The notes below the pieces were generated by a model, which saw nothing but the letters and a program-made list of their open reading frames with translations, ran no database searches and had not been told where the DNA came from. Both the position numbers and the translations under genes were made by a program. This document shows positions 10,569 through 19,473 of a stretch of 64,000 bases of DNA, piece after piece. This DNA is from Pseudomonas faucium (GTDB lineage: Bacteria; Pseudomonadota; Gammaproteobacteria; Pseudomonadales; Pseudomonadaceae), in the NCBI RefSeq assembly GCF_021602585.1, contig NZ_BQIP01000026.1, positions 1-64,000 of the forward strand, given 5' to 3'. The first letter of the stretch is position 1, and the number at the start of each line of letters is the position of its first letter.

Positions 10569-12131
10569 GTGAGCCAAGCCTTGATCACTGCATTGCAGAA
10601 CCCTGCCCTCTACCCCCACCCCGTGGACGGGTTCCAGCTCATCGAGACGCACATCTCCTGGGTCCTGCTGACGGGCGAGTACGCCTACAAGATCAAGAAG
10701 CCGATGAACTTCGGCTTCCTCGACTTCACCGCGCTGAGCCAGCGCGAGCATTTCTGTAACGAAGAGTTGCGCCTGAACCAGCGCCTGACCGAGGGCCTGT
10801 ACCTCGATGTGCTACCGATCACCGGCAGCGCCGAAGCTCCGCATCTCGGCGGTGAGGGCGAGGCAATCGAGTACGCCCTGAAGATGCGCCAGTTCCCCCA
10901 GAGCCAGATGCTCAGCACCCTGCAGGCCAATGGTGAACTGAACGCCAGCCACATCGACCAGCTGGCCCGGCAGATCGCCGAATTCCACCTGCAGACCCCC
11001 AAGGTGGCCGCCGAGCAGCCCTACGGCTCGCCGGAAAGCGTGATGGCGCCGGTCGAGCAGAACTTCGAGCAGATCCGCCCCTTCCTCAGCGACAAGGCCG
11101 ACCTGCAGCAGTTGGACAACCTGCAGGCCTGGGCCCGCAGCAGCTTCGATCGCCTCCAGGGCCTGTTCGCCGCGCGCAAGGCCAATGGCTTCACCCGCGA
11201 GTGCCATGGCGACATCCACCTGGGCAACGCCACCCTGATCGATGGCAAGGTAGTGATCTTCGACTGCATCGAGTTCAACGAGCCGTTTCGCATGACCGAT
11301 GTCTGGGCCGACACCGGCTTCCTCGCCATGGACCTGGAAGACCGCGGCCTCAAGTGCCTGGCACGGCGCTTCATCAGCCAGTACCTGGAGCTGACCGGCG
11401 ACTACGAGGGCCTGGAAGTGCTGAACTTCTACAAGGCCTACCGCGCCCTGGTGCGGGCCAAGGTGGCTCTGTTCAGCATGCCCGCCGAGGCCGATGGCGT
11501 GCAGCGCGCCACCACCCTGCGCACCTACCGCAACTATGCCAACCTGGCCGAAAGCTACAGCGCCATCCCCTCGCGCCTGCTGGCCATCACCCATGGCGTC
11601 TCGGCCGTGGGCAAGAGCCACGTGGCCATGCGCCTGGTCGAGGCCCTGGGCGCCGTGCGCGTGCGTTCGGACGTGGAGCGCAAGCGCCTGTTCGGCGAGC
11701 AGCAGCCGACGCTTTCCGGGCAGCAGGACGCCGGCATCTACGACCAGGACGCCAGCGCCGCGACCTACCAGCGCCTGCATGAACTGGCCGGCATCATCTT
11801 GCGTGCCGGGTTCCCGGTGGTGCTCGACGCCACCTACCTGAAGCACGCCCAGCGCCAGGCCGCGGCAGAAGTTGCCAGCGCCACCGGCGTGCCGTTCCTG
11901 ATCCTCGACTGCCATGCCCCGGAGGCCGTGATCGCCAGCTGGCTGCAACAGCGCCAGGCAGAAATGACCGACCCGTCGGACGCCACCCTGGAAGTGGTCA
12001 AGGCCCAGCAGGCCAGCCGCGAGCCGCTGGCGGCCAAAGAACTGCCGCACGCGACGCGTGTCGATACGCAAGAAAGCGCCAGCATGGACCAGGTGATCGA
12101 CCAGATTCGCCAGCGCCTGCCCGGCCTTTAA
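10569..12131 (+). CDS. APH-like kinase/AAA P-loop fusion protein
   Basis: 520-residue two-domain protein. The N-terminal half resembles aminoglycoside phosphotransferase/choline kinase folds, with the catalytic loop HGDIHLGN at about 213-220 and the metal-binding IFDCIEF after it. The C-terminal half is a P-loop kinase with GVSAVGKS at about 343-350. This is the architecture annotated as bifunctional aminoglycoside phosphotransferase/ATP-binding protein; the true substrate is unknown and resistance is not implied. The start is the GTG at 10569 with GGAAGGA seven bases upstream. An ATG at 10530 is in frame but lacks a site. It diverges from mrcB. Confidence 0.82.
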   Translation: MSQALITALQNPALYPHPVDGFQLIETHISWVLLTGEYAYKIKKPMNFGFLDFTALSQREHFCNEELRLNQRLTEGLYLDVLPITGSAEAPHLGGEGEAIEYALKMRQFPQSQMLSTLQANGELNASHIDQLARQIAEFHLQTPKVAAEQPYGSPESVMAPVEQNFEQIRPFLSDKADLQQLDNLQAWARSSFDRLQGLFAARKANGFTRECHGDIHLGNATLIDGKVVIFDCIEFNEPFRMTDVWADTGFLAMDLEDRGLKCLARRFISQYLELTGDYEGLEVLNFYKAYRALVRAKVALFSMPAEADGVQRATTLRTYRNYANLAESYSAIPSRLLAITHGVSAVGKSHVAMRLVEALGAVRVRSDVERKRLFGEQQPTLSGQQDAGIYDQDASAATYQRLHELAGIILRAGFPVVLDATYLKHAQRQAAAEVASATGVPFLILDCHAPEAVIASWLQQRQAEMTDPSDATLEVVKAQQASREPLAAKELPHATRVDTQESASMDQVIDQIRQRLPGL

Positions 12132-12144
12132 CCGCGTCGAGCCT

Positions 12145-12225
12145 ATCGCCGGCAAGCCGGCTCCCACACTGACCTCACGGGCCTATGGGCAGTGGTGGCT
12201 TTGTGGGAGTCGGCTTGCCGGCGAT
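12145..12225. repeat. REP pair (inverted)
   Basis: Two copies of the local REP unit in opposite orientation: 12145-12168 (core CGCCGGCAAGCCGGCTCC) and 12202-12225 (one mismatch, GGAGTCGGC). They lie in the 235-nt gap between the kinase gene and the tfoX-like gene. The same unit recurs at 29609, 31450, 37505 and 60420. Confidence 0.88.
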
Positions 12226-12366
12226 GGGGTCGTCAACCACCGTTGAATCCCCAATCGTCGCCACCGATGGCAAAAGGCCGCGCATTTCCCAACCCCCGCT
12301 ACACTCCTTCCTGACCTGCTCGCGATTTATCCCACAAGACCCGTTCAGCCATCGCAAGGAGGCTCG

Positions 12367-12645
12367 ATGAACGATGAATTGCAGCATCTTAAGAATCTTG
12401 GCAAGACCTCCGCGCAGTGGTTGCACGCGGCTGGTATCCACAGTGCATCGGACTTGCGTCGCCTAGGCGCGGTCGGTGCGTACCAGGCCGTGAAAACGCG
12501 AGGATTCCGGGCGTCGAAAGTGCTGCTGTACGCCATTGAAGGCGCCTTGCTGGACATGCACTGGAATGATCTGCCGGCCGAGCGCAAGCAAGCGCTCATC
12601 CAACAACTGGATGCCAAAGGCACCGCGCAAAAAAATCTGAAATAA
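12367..12645 (+). CDS. TfoX/Sxy C-terminal domain protein
   Basis: 92-residue protein consisting only of the TfoX/Sxy C-terminal helix-hairpin-helix-like domain (LKNLGKTSAQWLHAAGI...LRRLGAVGAY). Full-length TfoX, a competence regulator in gamma-proteobacteria, also has an N-terminal domain that is missing here; stand-alone C-terminal versions are common in Pseudomonas. A very strong AAGGAGG lies four bases before the ATG. Its function here is unknown. The PrrF sRNA follows on the same strand. Confidence 0.85.
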   Translation: MNDELQHLKNLGKTSAQWLHAAGIHSASDLRRLGAVGAYQAVKTRGFRASKVLLYAIEGALLDMHWNDLPAERKQALIQQLDAKGTAQKNLK

Positions 12646-12659
12646 ACCGCGAAAAGGGA

Positions 12660-12687
12660 TTGACGACGAAATGAGAATCGTTATGAT
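12660..12687 (+). promoter_or_regulatory. prrF promoter (sigma70)
   Basis: TTGACG (12660-12665) and TATGAT (12682-12687) are 16 nt apart, with transcription expected near 12694. The -10 lies inside the Fur box, so iron-loaded Fur would block RNA polymerase directly. Confidence 0.85.
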
Positions 12688-12691
12688 TATC
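12673..12691 (+). promoter_or_regulatory. Fur box over the prrF promoter
   Basis: GAGAATCGTTATGATTATC matches the 19-bp Fur consensus GATAATGATAATCATTATC at 14 positions. It covers the -10 of the prrF promoter, the standard arrangement for iron repression. Confidence 0.85.
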
Positions 12692-12693
12692 AC

Positions 12694-12807
12694 AACTGGT
12701 CGCGAGACTGGTTGGATAAACTGAAAGCCCCTGGTTCGGACTCTCAGATTATCTCCTCATCAGGCTAATCACGGTTATTGACCCGGCAATTTGCCGGGTC
12801 TTTTTTT
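12694..12807 (+). ncRNA. prrF: PrrF iron-responsive small RNA
   Basis: About 114 nt with the features of Pseudomonas PrrF. It begins AACTGGTCGCGAGACTGG. It contains the conserved single-stranded core CTCTCAGATTATCTCCTCAT followed by CAGGCTAATCACGG, and ends in a strong terminator. PrrF is the functional counterpart of RyhB: made when iron is low, it base-pairs with mRNAs of iron-using proteins to spare iron. P. aeruginosa has tandem prrF1-prrF2; here one copy is seen, as in P. putida-type genomes where copies are dispersed. It lies beside the heme-uptake operon. Confidence 0.93.
12780..12807 (+). terminator. prrF terminator
   Basis: GACCCGGCAA-T-TTGCCGGGTC then seven Ts: a perfect 10-bp inverted repeat with a strong U-tract. 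Confidence 0.95.
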
Positions 12808-12827
12808 GCCTGCGATTGGCGAAAACC

Positions 12828-13715
12828 TTATTTGCGCAGCTGCGCGCAGTAATCCTGCGCCGGCGTGCCTGGCGTGTACCAGGCATAGTCCGCCATCCCC
12901 GCCTGCACCGGTTCGCCCACCTCGGCCAGCATCAGTACCTTGCTGTCGCCCTTGGCCCCCAAATCCTCCAGGTGCAACGGCACGCCAAGGTCCTTGCGTG
13001 CGTGATAGGCCCCAGTGAGCAACAGCGCAGGCTGTGGCGCGGCCAGCAAGCGCTCGGCGATGCGCCGATCACGCTGCTGCTGGACCGCCAGCATGGCCGG
13101 CAGCTGGCTTTCCGGCAGCAACCCACAGTGCCCCGCCCGCACTTGCTCGAGCAAAGCCGCCTGTACCGCAGGCGCATTGGACTTCACCCCTGGCAAGGGT
13201 GTCGGCTGGCGATAGGCTGCACGCATTTCGCTGGCTGACAGGTTGGCCGGCAGCAGCGCGATACGATCCTGCAGGGCCTCGCGGACGATCGGCCCATAAA
13301 GCTGCCAGTCCCAGCCGTCCTGCCAGCCCAGTGCCTTGGGCAGGTCATCCGGCAGCTTCGCTTGGCCCTGCACGGCATCCAGCTGCGCCTGCTGCTCGGG
13401 CTGCAACATCTCCAGCAACAGGCTGCCCTGCGTTCGTTGGGCCTCTAGTGCGCGCAGCAACCACAGCTGCAAGGCGTGGTGGTCGGGGTTGTCGTGCTTC
13501 TCGCCCACCAGCACCCGCGGTGCGCCAGCCAACCGCTCGACCAACTGTTCCGGGCTGATCACCTGGCCGCTGGCCAGGTCTTGAATCTGCCCCAGCGCCA
13601 GGTTGTCCCGCCCTTCGCTGCCCTGCCAGGCCGGCAGGGGCGGCAGGCTGGCCTGGCACCCCGCCAGCGACAGCAACAGGCACAGCAACGAGCCAGACAG
13701 CCATGGATGGCGCAT
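12828..13715 (-). CDS. ChaN/PhuW-type iron-regulated lipoprotein
   Basis: 295-residue lipoprotein of the ChaN family (heme-binding, iron-regulated). The signal peptide ends in the lipobox SLAGC. The conserved VLVGEKHDNPDHH segment after residue 70 and LLLTGAYHARKD near the C-terminus match the family. It is the last gene of the heme importer operon, 12 nt after phuV, in the place of P. aeruginosa phuW. The ATG at 13715 is preferred because GGAGG lies eight bases upstream; a TTG two codons earlier is too close to that site. Its role in heme handling at the outer membrane is inferred. Confidence 0.85.
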   Translation of the reverse strand: MRHPWLSGSLLCLLLSLAGCQASLPPLPAWQGSEGRDNLALGQIQDLASGQVISPEQLVERLAGAPRVLVGEKHDNPDHHALQLWLLRALEAQRTQGSLLLEMLQPEQQAQLDAVQGQAKLPDDLPKALGWQDGWDWQLYGPIVREALQDRIALLPANLSASEMRAAYRQPTPLPGVKSNAPAVQAALLEQVRAGHCGLLPESQLPAMLAVQQQRDRRIAERLLAAPQPALLLTGAYHARKDLGVPLHLEDLGAKGDSKVLMLAEVGEPVQAGMADYAWYTPGTPAQDYCAQLRK

Positions 13716-13727
13716 GAGCAAAGCCTC

Positions 13728-14495
13728 CTAGCGGGTGATGATGAGCGGGTGGCCCCGTTCCGGATGGGGTTGTACCAGCACCTCGATGCCGAATACCGAC
13801 TTGAGCGCGACAGGCGTCAGCACCTGCTCCGGCGTAGCCAGCGCATGGCAGCGGCCAGCTTCGAGCAGCAGGATACGATCACAGTAGCGCGCCGCCAGGT
13901 TCAGGTCATGCAGGATCACCAACACGGCCGCGCCGCGGTCGGCAAAGCTGCGCACGGCCTGCAGCGTGGTGTGCTGGTGCAGCGGGTCGAGCATCGAGGT
14001 GGGCTCGTCGAGCAGCAAGGTGGTGCCCGCCTCGCCCGGCCACAACTGGGCCAGCACACGTGCCAGGTGTACCCGCTGCCGCTCGCCGCCCGACAGGGCC
14101 AGGTAGCTGCGGCCCAGCAGGTGCCAGGCATCCGCCGCACGCAGGGCCGCTTCGACAATCTCGGCATCACGCAGCTGGCCGCTGTCATGGGGCATGCGGC
14201 CCATGCCCACCACTTCCTCGACCTTGAACGAAAAGCCCAGGCTGGACACCTGCGGCAACACCGCCAGGCGCCTGGCCCGCTCCGGCCCTGCCCAGTCGGC
14301 CAATGGCCGGCCGTGCAAGGTCACCTGCCCCCGGCCAGGCGCAAGTTCGCCACACAGCACACCCAGCAGGCTGCTCTTGCCCGCGCCATTGGGGCCGAGC
14401 ACGCCCACCACCTGCCCCGGGTGCAATTGCAGGTTCAGGTCGTGCAGCACCTCATTGCTCCCGCGCCGCAGGTGCAGGCCCTCGACTTGCAACAT
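13728..14495 (-). CDS. phuV: Heme ABC transporter ATP-binding protein
   Basis: 255-residue ABC ATPase powering heme import (PhuV/HmuV). Walker [10 protein letters not shown] is at about 34-42, the Q-loop region VLPQVS follows, the signature is LSGGERQR, Walker B is LLLDEPT, and the switch His is in [12 protein letters not shown]. Length and motifs are complete. It overlaps the end of phuU by one base (TGATG). The gene symbol hmuV is used in other genera. Confidence 0.94.
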   Translation of the reverse strand: MLQVEGLHLRRGSNEVLHDLNLQLHPGQVVGVLGPNGAGKSSLLGVLCGELAPGRGQVTLHGRPLADWAGPERARRLAVLPQVSSLGFSFKVEEVVGMGRMPHDSGQLRDAEIVEAALRAADAWHLLGRSYLALSGGERQRVHLARVLAQLWPGEAGTTLLLDEPTSMLDPLHQHTTLQAVRSFADRGAAVLVILHDLNLAARYCDRILLLEAGRCHALATPEQVLTPVALKSVFGIEVLVQPHPERGHPLIITR

Positions 14496-15532
14496 CAGCT
14501 GCGCCCTCGAATCAGCAAAACCAGGAAGAACGGCGCACCGATAAATGCAGTGACGATGCCGATCGGCAATTCGGCAGGCGCCAGCGCCAAGCGCGCCACC
14601 AGGTCGGCGAAGAGCATCAGCACGCCGCCAGCCAACAACGATGCCGGCAACACCACGCGATGGTCGGGCCCTGCCAGCAAACGCACCAGGTGCGGCACCA
14701 CCAGGCCGATGAAGCCGATCAGCCCCGCTGCCGCCACGGCCGCGCCCACGCCCAATGCGGTGCAGAACACCAGTTCACGCTTGAGCCGCTCCACCTCGAT
14801 GCCCAGGTGCCGCGCCTCCGATTCGCCCAGCAGCAACGCATTGAGTGCCCGCGCACGGCGCGGCAACCACAGCGCCACACCCGCAGCAACGATCAGCAGC
14901 GGCCACAGCCGGTCATAGCTGGCGCCGTTGAGGCTGCCCAGGTTCCAGAAGGTCAGGGTGCGCAAGGTGGCATCGTCGGCCAGATAGGAAAACAGGCCCA
15001 CCGCCGCGCCGCCCAGTGCGGTCATCGCCACACCGGCCAGCAACATGGTGGCGACGTTGGTCTGCCCGTCGCGTCGCCCCAGGCGATAGACCAGCGCAGT
15101 CACGCCAAGCCCGCCGACAAAGGCGCACACCGATAACAGATAAGGTGCCAAGACCTCGGGCATGCCGCCGAACCAGCTACCGCCGACGATCGCCACTGCA
15201 GCGCCCATCGCAGCGCCCGCGGCGACGCCCACCAGCCCGGGGTCGGCCAGCGGGTTGCGAAACAGCCCCTGCATGGCCACCCCGGACAGCGCCAGCACCG
15301 CGCCAACCGCCAGCCCCAACAGGGTGCGTGGCAGGCGGATCTGGCCGAGGATCATTTCCGCCTGCTGCAGGCCATCGCCGGCGATGGGCAGGCCCAGCAG
15401 CCGCAGGCCCGCGCGCAGGGTATCGAACAACGGCAGGCTGACCGGGCCCAGGGCCAGGGAAAGCCAGACCGCCAACAGGCACAGCAGGCTCAGGCAGATG
15501 ATCAGGGTACGGGGTTGGACTCGTTGCTTCAT
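14495..15532 (-). CDS. phuU: Heme ABC transporter permease
   Basis: 345-residue FecCD-family permease with about ten membrane helices, forming the inner-membrane channel for heme with PhuV. Typical family stretches include [19 protein letters not shown] and [15 protein letters not shown], the ATPase coupling region. Its ATG overlaps the phuT stop by four bases. Confidence 0.94.
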   Translation of the reverse strand: MKQRVQPRTLIICLSLLCLLAVWLSLALGPVSLPLFDTLRAGLRLLGLPIAGDGLQQAEMILGQIRLPRTLLGLAVGAVLALSGVAMQGLFRNPLADPGLVGVAAGAAMGAAVAIVGGSWFGGMPEVLAPYLLSVCAFVGGLGVTALVYRLGRRDGQTNVATMLLAGVAMTALGGAAVGLFSYLADDATLRTLTFWNLGSLNGASYDRLWPLLIVAAGVALWLPRRARALNALLLGESEARHLGIEVERLKRELVFCTALGVGAAVAAAGLIGFIGLVVPHLVRLLAGPDHRVVLPASLLAGGVLMLFADLVARLALAPAELPIGIVTAFIGAPFFLVLLIRGRS

Positions 15533-16413
15533 TGCGTGATGCTGACCTTGGCCGCCGGGTAGAAGGCTGACGCCAGGTCCTGCAGGGCCATCGGCAAGCG
15601 TGGGCCCAGGCCGCCGACCAGCAGGGTCGGGTCCAGCGACAGCAGGCGTTTGTCACGCACCGCACGCGAGGTGGCCAGGGCCGGGTTTTCCTTGAGCAGT
15701 GCCTGCAAGGCCTGCTCGCCGGCCAAGGCGCGGTCGGAGAACACCACCACATCCGGGTCCAGCGCCGCCAATGCTTCATTGGAGAAGTTCTTGTAGCCCT
15801 GGTGCTCGGCCAGGTTGCGCGCCCCCGCCTGGCGCAACAGCCAGTCGCCCGCAGTGCCCTGCCCGGCAATCAGCGGCTTGGCACCCGCATGGCCCACCAG
15901 CAGCAGCACCCCGGGCGCCTTGTGGCTGGCCTGGGCCTGCTTGATCTGAACCTGCAGGGCTTCGAGTTGCTGATGGTAGCCAGCAGCCAGTTGCGCAGCC
16001 TTCTGCTCGGCGCCGAGCAAGGTGCCCAGGTGCTTGAGGTTGGCATCGACGGCGGCGAGGTCGGCCTGGCTGGAGAACAGTTCCACGCGCACACCGGCGT
16101 TGCGGATCTGCGCCAGCACCGGTGGCGGGCCCATCTCCTCGGTGCCTACCAGCACGTCCGGGCGCAAGCTGAGAATGCCCTCGGCCGACAGCTGCCGCTG
16201 ATAGCCGATGCTTGGCAGCGCCTTGAGCGCCTCGGGGTGCTGGCTGGTGGTGTCGACGCCCACCAGCCGTGGCTGGCCGCCCAGTTCACTGATCCACTCG
16301 CTCAATGCACCGCCTGCACTGACCCAGCGCTGCGGCAGTTCGGCAGCCAGGGCCTGGGTGGAAGCAACGAGGGCTGCGCACAAGGCGAGCATGGCGGCGG
16401 GACGGCGCATCAT
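15529..16413 (-). CDS. phuT: Heme ABC transporter periplasmic binding protein
   Basis: 294-residue type III (cluster A-II) substrate-binding protein with a Sec signal peptide (MMRRPAAMLALCAALVASTQ, then ALAAE). It carries heme from the outer-membrane receptor to PhuUV. The expected two-lobe order is seen (RLVGVDTTSQHP...; GILSLRPDVLVGTEEMGPP; NFSNEALAALDPDVVV). The start at 16413 has AAGGA five bases upstream. It heads the phuT-U-V-ChaN operon. No TonB receptor (phuR) or heme oxygenase gene is in the window. Confidence 0.93.
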   Translation of the reverse strand: MMRRPAAMLALCAALVASTQALAAELPQRWVSAGGALSEWISELGGQPRLVGVDTTSQHPEALKALPSIGYQRQLSAEGILSLRPDVLVGTEEMGPPPVLAQIRNAGVRVELFSSQADLAAVDANLKHLGTLLGAEQKAAQLAAGYHQQLEALQVQIKQAQASHKAPGVLLLVGHAGAKPLIAGQGTAGDWLLRQAGARNLAEHQGYKNFSNEALAALDPDVVVFSDRALAGEQALQALLKENPALATSRAVRDKRLLSLDPTLLVGGLGPRLPMALQDLASAFYPAAKVSITQ

Positions 16414-16503
16414 CGGGTTCCTTCTGAAGGCGGGCCGCGCACCTTGTGGCAAGCGGCAGAACTGCGCACCATAGACCACCTGGCGCAGCGAATGCGGGCA
16501 ATT

Positions 16504-16518
16504 TGATAATTATTCGCA
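16504..16518. promoter_or_regulatory. Fur box between phuT and the Rieske gene
   Basis: TGATAATTATTCGCA matches the 7-1-7 Fur consensus TGATAAT-N-ATTATCA at 12 of 14 informative positions. It lies 90 nt upstream of phuT and 45 nt upstream of the divergent Rieske gene, so one site could control both. Confidence 0.82.
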
Positions 16519-16562
16519 TTGAAGCGTCAAGCCATCCCTTTGTTTCACGAGCCTTCCTTGCA

Positions 16563-16880
16563 ATGCACTTCCTTTGTACTTCCGCTGCGCTGGCCGAGGG
16601 CCACAGCCGCGCCTTCAGCGTAGACGGCATCGACCTGTTCGGCGTACGCCGCCAAGGCCAGGTGCACCTCTACCGCAACCGCTGCCCGCACCGGGGCATC
16701 CCCTTGAACTGGGCGGCAGATGCCTTCCTGGACGAGAGCGCGAGCTTGATCCATTGCGCCCATCATGGCGCCCTGTTCCTGATCGAAAGTGGCGAATGCG
16801 TGGCCGGCCCGTGCGAAGGCGAGGCGTTGCAGGCCCTGAGCTGCCGGGAAGACAGCCAGGGCATCTGGTTCACCGGTTGA
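16563..16880 (+). CDS. Rieske [2Fe-2S] domain protein
   Basis: 105-residue stand-alone Rieske ferredoxin-like protein. The cluster ligands are present as C-x-H (CPHRG) and C-x2-H (CAHHG), 21 residues apart. No oxygenase catalytic domain or membrane anchor is present. The ATG at 16563 has no clear Shine-Dalgarno upstream. It shares its upstream region and a Fur box with the heme operon. The 3' end overlaps the convergent sfsA by 11 bases. Electron partner unknown. Confidence 0.85.
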   Translation: MHFLCTSAALAEGHSRAFSVDGIDLFGVRRQGQVHLYRNRCPHRGIPLNWAADAFLDESASLIHCAHHGALFLIESGECVAGPCEGEALQALSCREDSQGIWFTG

Positions 16881-17583
16881 GCAACACCGGCAGCGGGCGG
16901 TCGATGACGATCTGCTCGGCATCCAGCCGCGCACCATAGGCCAGCACCTCAACCCCATCGGCCACGGCAGCGCGCAACGCCTTGGCATAGGCCGCGTCGA
17001 TTTCCTCGGCAGGGCGCACCGCCTCGATACCGGTGAGGTTCACGCAGTACAGCTGCACCGCACGGATCCCCTGGCGGGCCAGCGATGCCAGCTCGCGCAG
17101 GTGCTTGGCACCGCGCTGGGTCACGGCATCCGGGAAGGCCGCCACGGCGCTGTCCGGGTAGCCGAGGGTCACGCTCTTGACCTCGACATAAGCCGGCCCG
17201 TCAGCGAACTCCAGGCGAAAGTCCACCCGGCTGCCCTCCTCGCCATAGGCCACCTCGCGCTTGAGCGCGGTGAAGCCCGCCAGTTCGGCAATCACGCCGG
17301 CGCGCAGGGCCTCTTCGACCAGCGCATTGGCCCGCCCGGTATTGATGCAGGCCAGCCGGCCCTGGGGCGTTTCGCTGATTTCCCAGGTGCCCGGCAGCTT
17401 GCGCTTGGGGTCGTTGGAGCGGCTGAACCAGACTTGCCCACCTTCGCGCATGCAATTGAGCATCGACCCGGTGTTGGGGCAGTGAATGGTCAGTTGCTCA
17501 CCATTGGCCAGTTCGATATCCGCCAGAAAACGCTTGTAACGGCGCAGCAGGCGCCCTTGCTCGAGTAAAGGAAAGAACACCAT
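16870..17583 (-). CDS. sfsA: SfsA family protein (sugar fermentation stimulation)
   Basis: 237 residues, full-length SfsA: N-terminal OB-like part ([32 protein letters not shown]) and a nuclease-like C-terminal domain with [18 protein letters not shown] and the closing AYGARLD. SfsA binds DNA in E. coli and affects maltose genes; its true activity is unsettled. The start overlaps the stop of the upstream aminotransferase by one base, so the two are co-transcribed. Confidence 0.93.
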   Translation of the reverse strand: MVFFPLLEQGRLLRRYKRFLADIELANGEQLTIHCPNTGSMLNCMREGGQVWFSRSNDPKRKLPGTWEISETPQGRLACINTGRANALVEEALRAGVIAELAGFTALKREVAYGEEGSRVDFRLEFADGPAYVEVKSVTLGYPDSAVAAFPDAVTQRGAKHLRELASLARQGIRAVQLYCVNLTGIEAVRPAEEIDAAYAKALRAAVADGVEVLAYGARLDAEQIVIDRPLPVLLNR

Positions 17584-18755
17584 CAGCCCTGCCAGCTCCG
17601 CAGCCCACGGGCAATGCGCTGTACCGCCTCTTCCAGGCGCGGCAGGCTCTGGGTGTAGGCAAAGCGCACATGGTGGCCGGCCAGGTGGCGGCCAAAGTCC
17701 AGGCCGGGGGTGAAGGCCAGGTGCTCGGTTTCCAGGAAGTGCCGGCAGAAGGCGAAGGCGTCACCGCCAAAGGCGCTGATGTCGGCATACAGGTAGAACG
17801 CACCCTGCGGCTCCACGGCGATGCGAAAGCCCAGCTCGCGCAGGGCCGGCAGCAGGTAGTCGCGACGGCGGGCGAACTCGGCGCGGCGTTCTTCGAAGAT
17901 CGCCAGGGTTTCTGGCTGGAAGCACGCCAGGGCAGCGTGCTGGGCCATGCTGGGGGCGCTGATGTAGAGGTTTTGCGCCAGTTTTTCCAGGTCGGCCACG
18001 GCATTGGGCGGCGCCACCAGCCAACCCAGTCGCCAACCGGTCATGCCGAAATACTTGGAAAAACTATTAAGGACGAAGGCCGAGTCATCCACTTCCAGCA
18101 CGCTGGGCGCATCCATGCCGTAGGTCAGGCCGTGGTAGATCTCGTCCACCACCAGGTGCCCGTGGCGCTCGCGGGTAGCCTTGGACAGGCTGGCCAGCTC
18201 GTCGCGGCTCAGCACCGTGCCGGTCGGGTTGGCCGGCGAGGCCACCAGGGCACCGACGCTGTCCTTGTCCCAGTAGCGCTCGACCAGGTCGGCGGTGAGC
18301 TGGTAGTTGACCTCCGGCCCCACCGGCACCAGTTGCGCACCGCCTTCGACCAGGCGCAGGAAATGGCGGTTGCACGGGTAGCCCGGGTCGGCCAGCAGCC
18401 AGTGCTTGCCGGGGTCGACCAGCAGGCTGGCAGCCAGCAGCAGGGCGCCGGAGCCGCCTGGGGTGATCAGGATGCGCTCGGGGTCGACCGAAACGCCGTA
18501 GCGTTGCCCGTAGAAGCCGGCGATCGCCTCACGCAGGGCCGGCAGGCCACGCGCTGCGGTGTAGCGGGTGTGCCCGGCAGCCAGGGCAGCCTGGCCAGCC
18601 GCGACGATGGGCGCGGCGGTGGTGAAGTCCGGCTCGCCGATTTCCAGGTGGATCACATCGTGGCCGGCCGCCTGCAGTTCGTTGGCCCGCGCCAGCAACG
18701 CCATGACATGGAAGGGTTCGATGGCGCGGCTGCGCGCACTGTATGGGTGGGCCAT
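17583..18755 (-). CDS. PLP-dependent class I/II aminotransferase
   Basis: 390-residue fold-type I aminotransferase. The PLP lysine is in [16 protein letters not shown], with the upstream [15 protein letters not shown] and DEIYHGL motifs and the Arg of VRFAYTQS near the C-terminus. This subgroup resembles aspartate/valine-pyruvate-type enzymes, but the substrate cannot be read from sequence. The ATG at 18755 has a GAGAAGG just upstream. It precedes sfsA. Confidence 0.9.
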   Translation of the reverse strand: MAHPYSARSRAIEPFHVMALLARANELQAAGHDVIHLEIGEPDFTTAAPIVAAGQAALAAGHTRYTAARGLPALREAIAGFYGQRYGVSVDPERILITPGGSGALLLAASLLVDPGKHWLLADPGYPCNRHFLRLVEGGAQLVPVGPEVNYQLTADLVERYWDKDSVGALVASPANPTGTVLSRDELASLSKATRERHGHLVVDEIYHGLTYGMDAPSVLEVDDSAFVLNSFSKYFGMTGWRLGWLVAPPNAVADLEKLAQNLYISAPSMAQHAALACFQPETLAIFEERRAEFARRRDYLLPALRELGFRIAVEPQGAFYLYADISAFGGDAFAFCRHFLETEHLAFTPGLDFGRHLAGHHVRFAYTQSLPRLEEAVQRIARGLRSWQG

Positions 18756-18966
18756 GACCTTCTCTCAATAGGGTCTAAACTGTTGATTCTACCTTTGCAT
18801 CCCACCGAACGTGCGACGCGCGCTGCGGTCAACACCTAGGATCGGGCGGGCTAGCGCAACCCCCGATCTATCTGGTAAGTTCGGCGGCTCGCAGTCGCAG
18901 GGCCGGCGGGTGCCGGAGATGGAGCAGCCTGCGCATTGGATCAGATGAGTGAGAGGCGGTCTATTC

Positions 18967-19410
18967 ATGTCCACCGTAGAAAAGCAAAAAACCCAGACCA
19001 TGTACGGTGTCGAGCCCTATAAAGAGACCAAGGGCGAAGAGTACATGGGCGAGCCCATGAAGAAGCACTTCACCAAGCTTCTCAATGCTTGGAAAGGCGA
19101 GCTCATGCAGAGTGTCGACCGCACCGTAGACCACATGAAGGACGAAGCTGCGAACTTCCCGGACCCGGCCGACCGCGCCAGCCAGGAAGAAGAGTTTGCC
19201 CTGGAGCTGCGCAACCGCGATCGCGAGCGCAAGTTGATCAAGAAGATCGACAAGACCCTGCAGAAAATCCAGGACGAAGAATACGGCTGGTGCGATTCCT
19301 GCGGTATCGAGATCGGCCTGCGCCGTCTGGAAGCCCGCCCGACCGCCGACCTGTGCTTCGACTGCAAGGAAATCTCGGAGAAAAAGGAAAAGACCGTCGG
19401 CAAAGGCTGA
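18967..19410 (+). CDS. dksA: RNA polymerase-binding transcription factor DksA
   Basis: 147-residue DksA. It enters the RNA polymerase secondary channel and with ppGpp represses rRNA and activates amino-acid promoters. The coiled coil has the acidic tip (DPADRASQEEEF) and the C-terminal C4 zinc finger is CDSCGIEIG...CFDCKEI. The ATG at 18967 has GAGAGGCGG seven bases upstream; a GTG 18 nt earlier is less likely. It is followed by a terminator and gluQRS, the same order as in enterobacteria. Confidence 0.97.
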   Translation: MSTVEKQKTQTMYGVEPYKETKGEEYMGEPMKKHFTKLLNAWKGELMQSVDRTVDHMKDEAANFPDPADRASQEEEFALELRNRDRERKLIKKIDKTLQKIQDEEYGWCDSCGIEIGLRRLEARPTADLCFDCKEISEKKEKTVGKG

Positions 19411-19425
19411 CACTTGTTCCATCCG

Positions 19426-19454
19426 AACGGGGCGCATCTTGCGCCCCGTTTCAT
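19426..19454 (+). terminator. dksA-gluQRS intergenic terminator
   Basis: AACGGGGCGC-ATCTT-GCGCCCCGTT, a perfect 10-bp stem, is followed by an interrupted T-tract (TTCATTT). It begins 16 nt after the dksA stop and ends about 20 nt before the gluQRS start. It probably limits read-through into gluQRS. Confidence 0.88.
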
Positions 19455-19473
19455 TTATATGCCCGGCAATGCC

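Noticed and set aside
10569-12131. Aminoglycoside resistance gene
   Set aside because: The APH-like domain is fused to a P-loop kinase and sits in core chromosome with normal composition; the family is widespread in Pseudomonas without a known resistance role.
12145-12225. Possible CRISPR-like or att-site repeat
   Set aside because: The repeats are inverted REP units seen at several intergenic sites; there is no regular spacer array, cas gene or integrase.
12463-12693. 76-codon minus-strand frame between the TfoX-like gene and prrF
   Set aside because: It is antisense to the TfoX-like gene and runs into the prrF promoter; no ribosome binding site.
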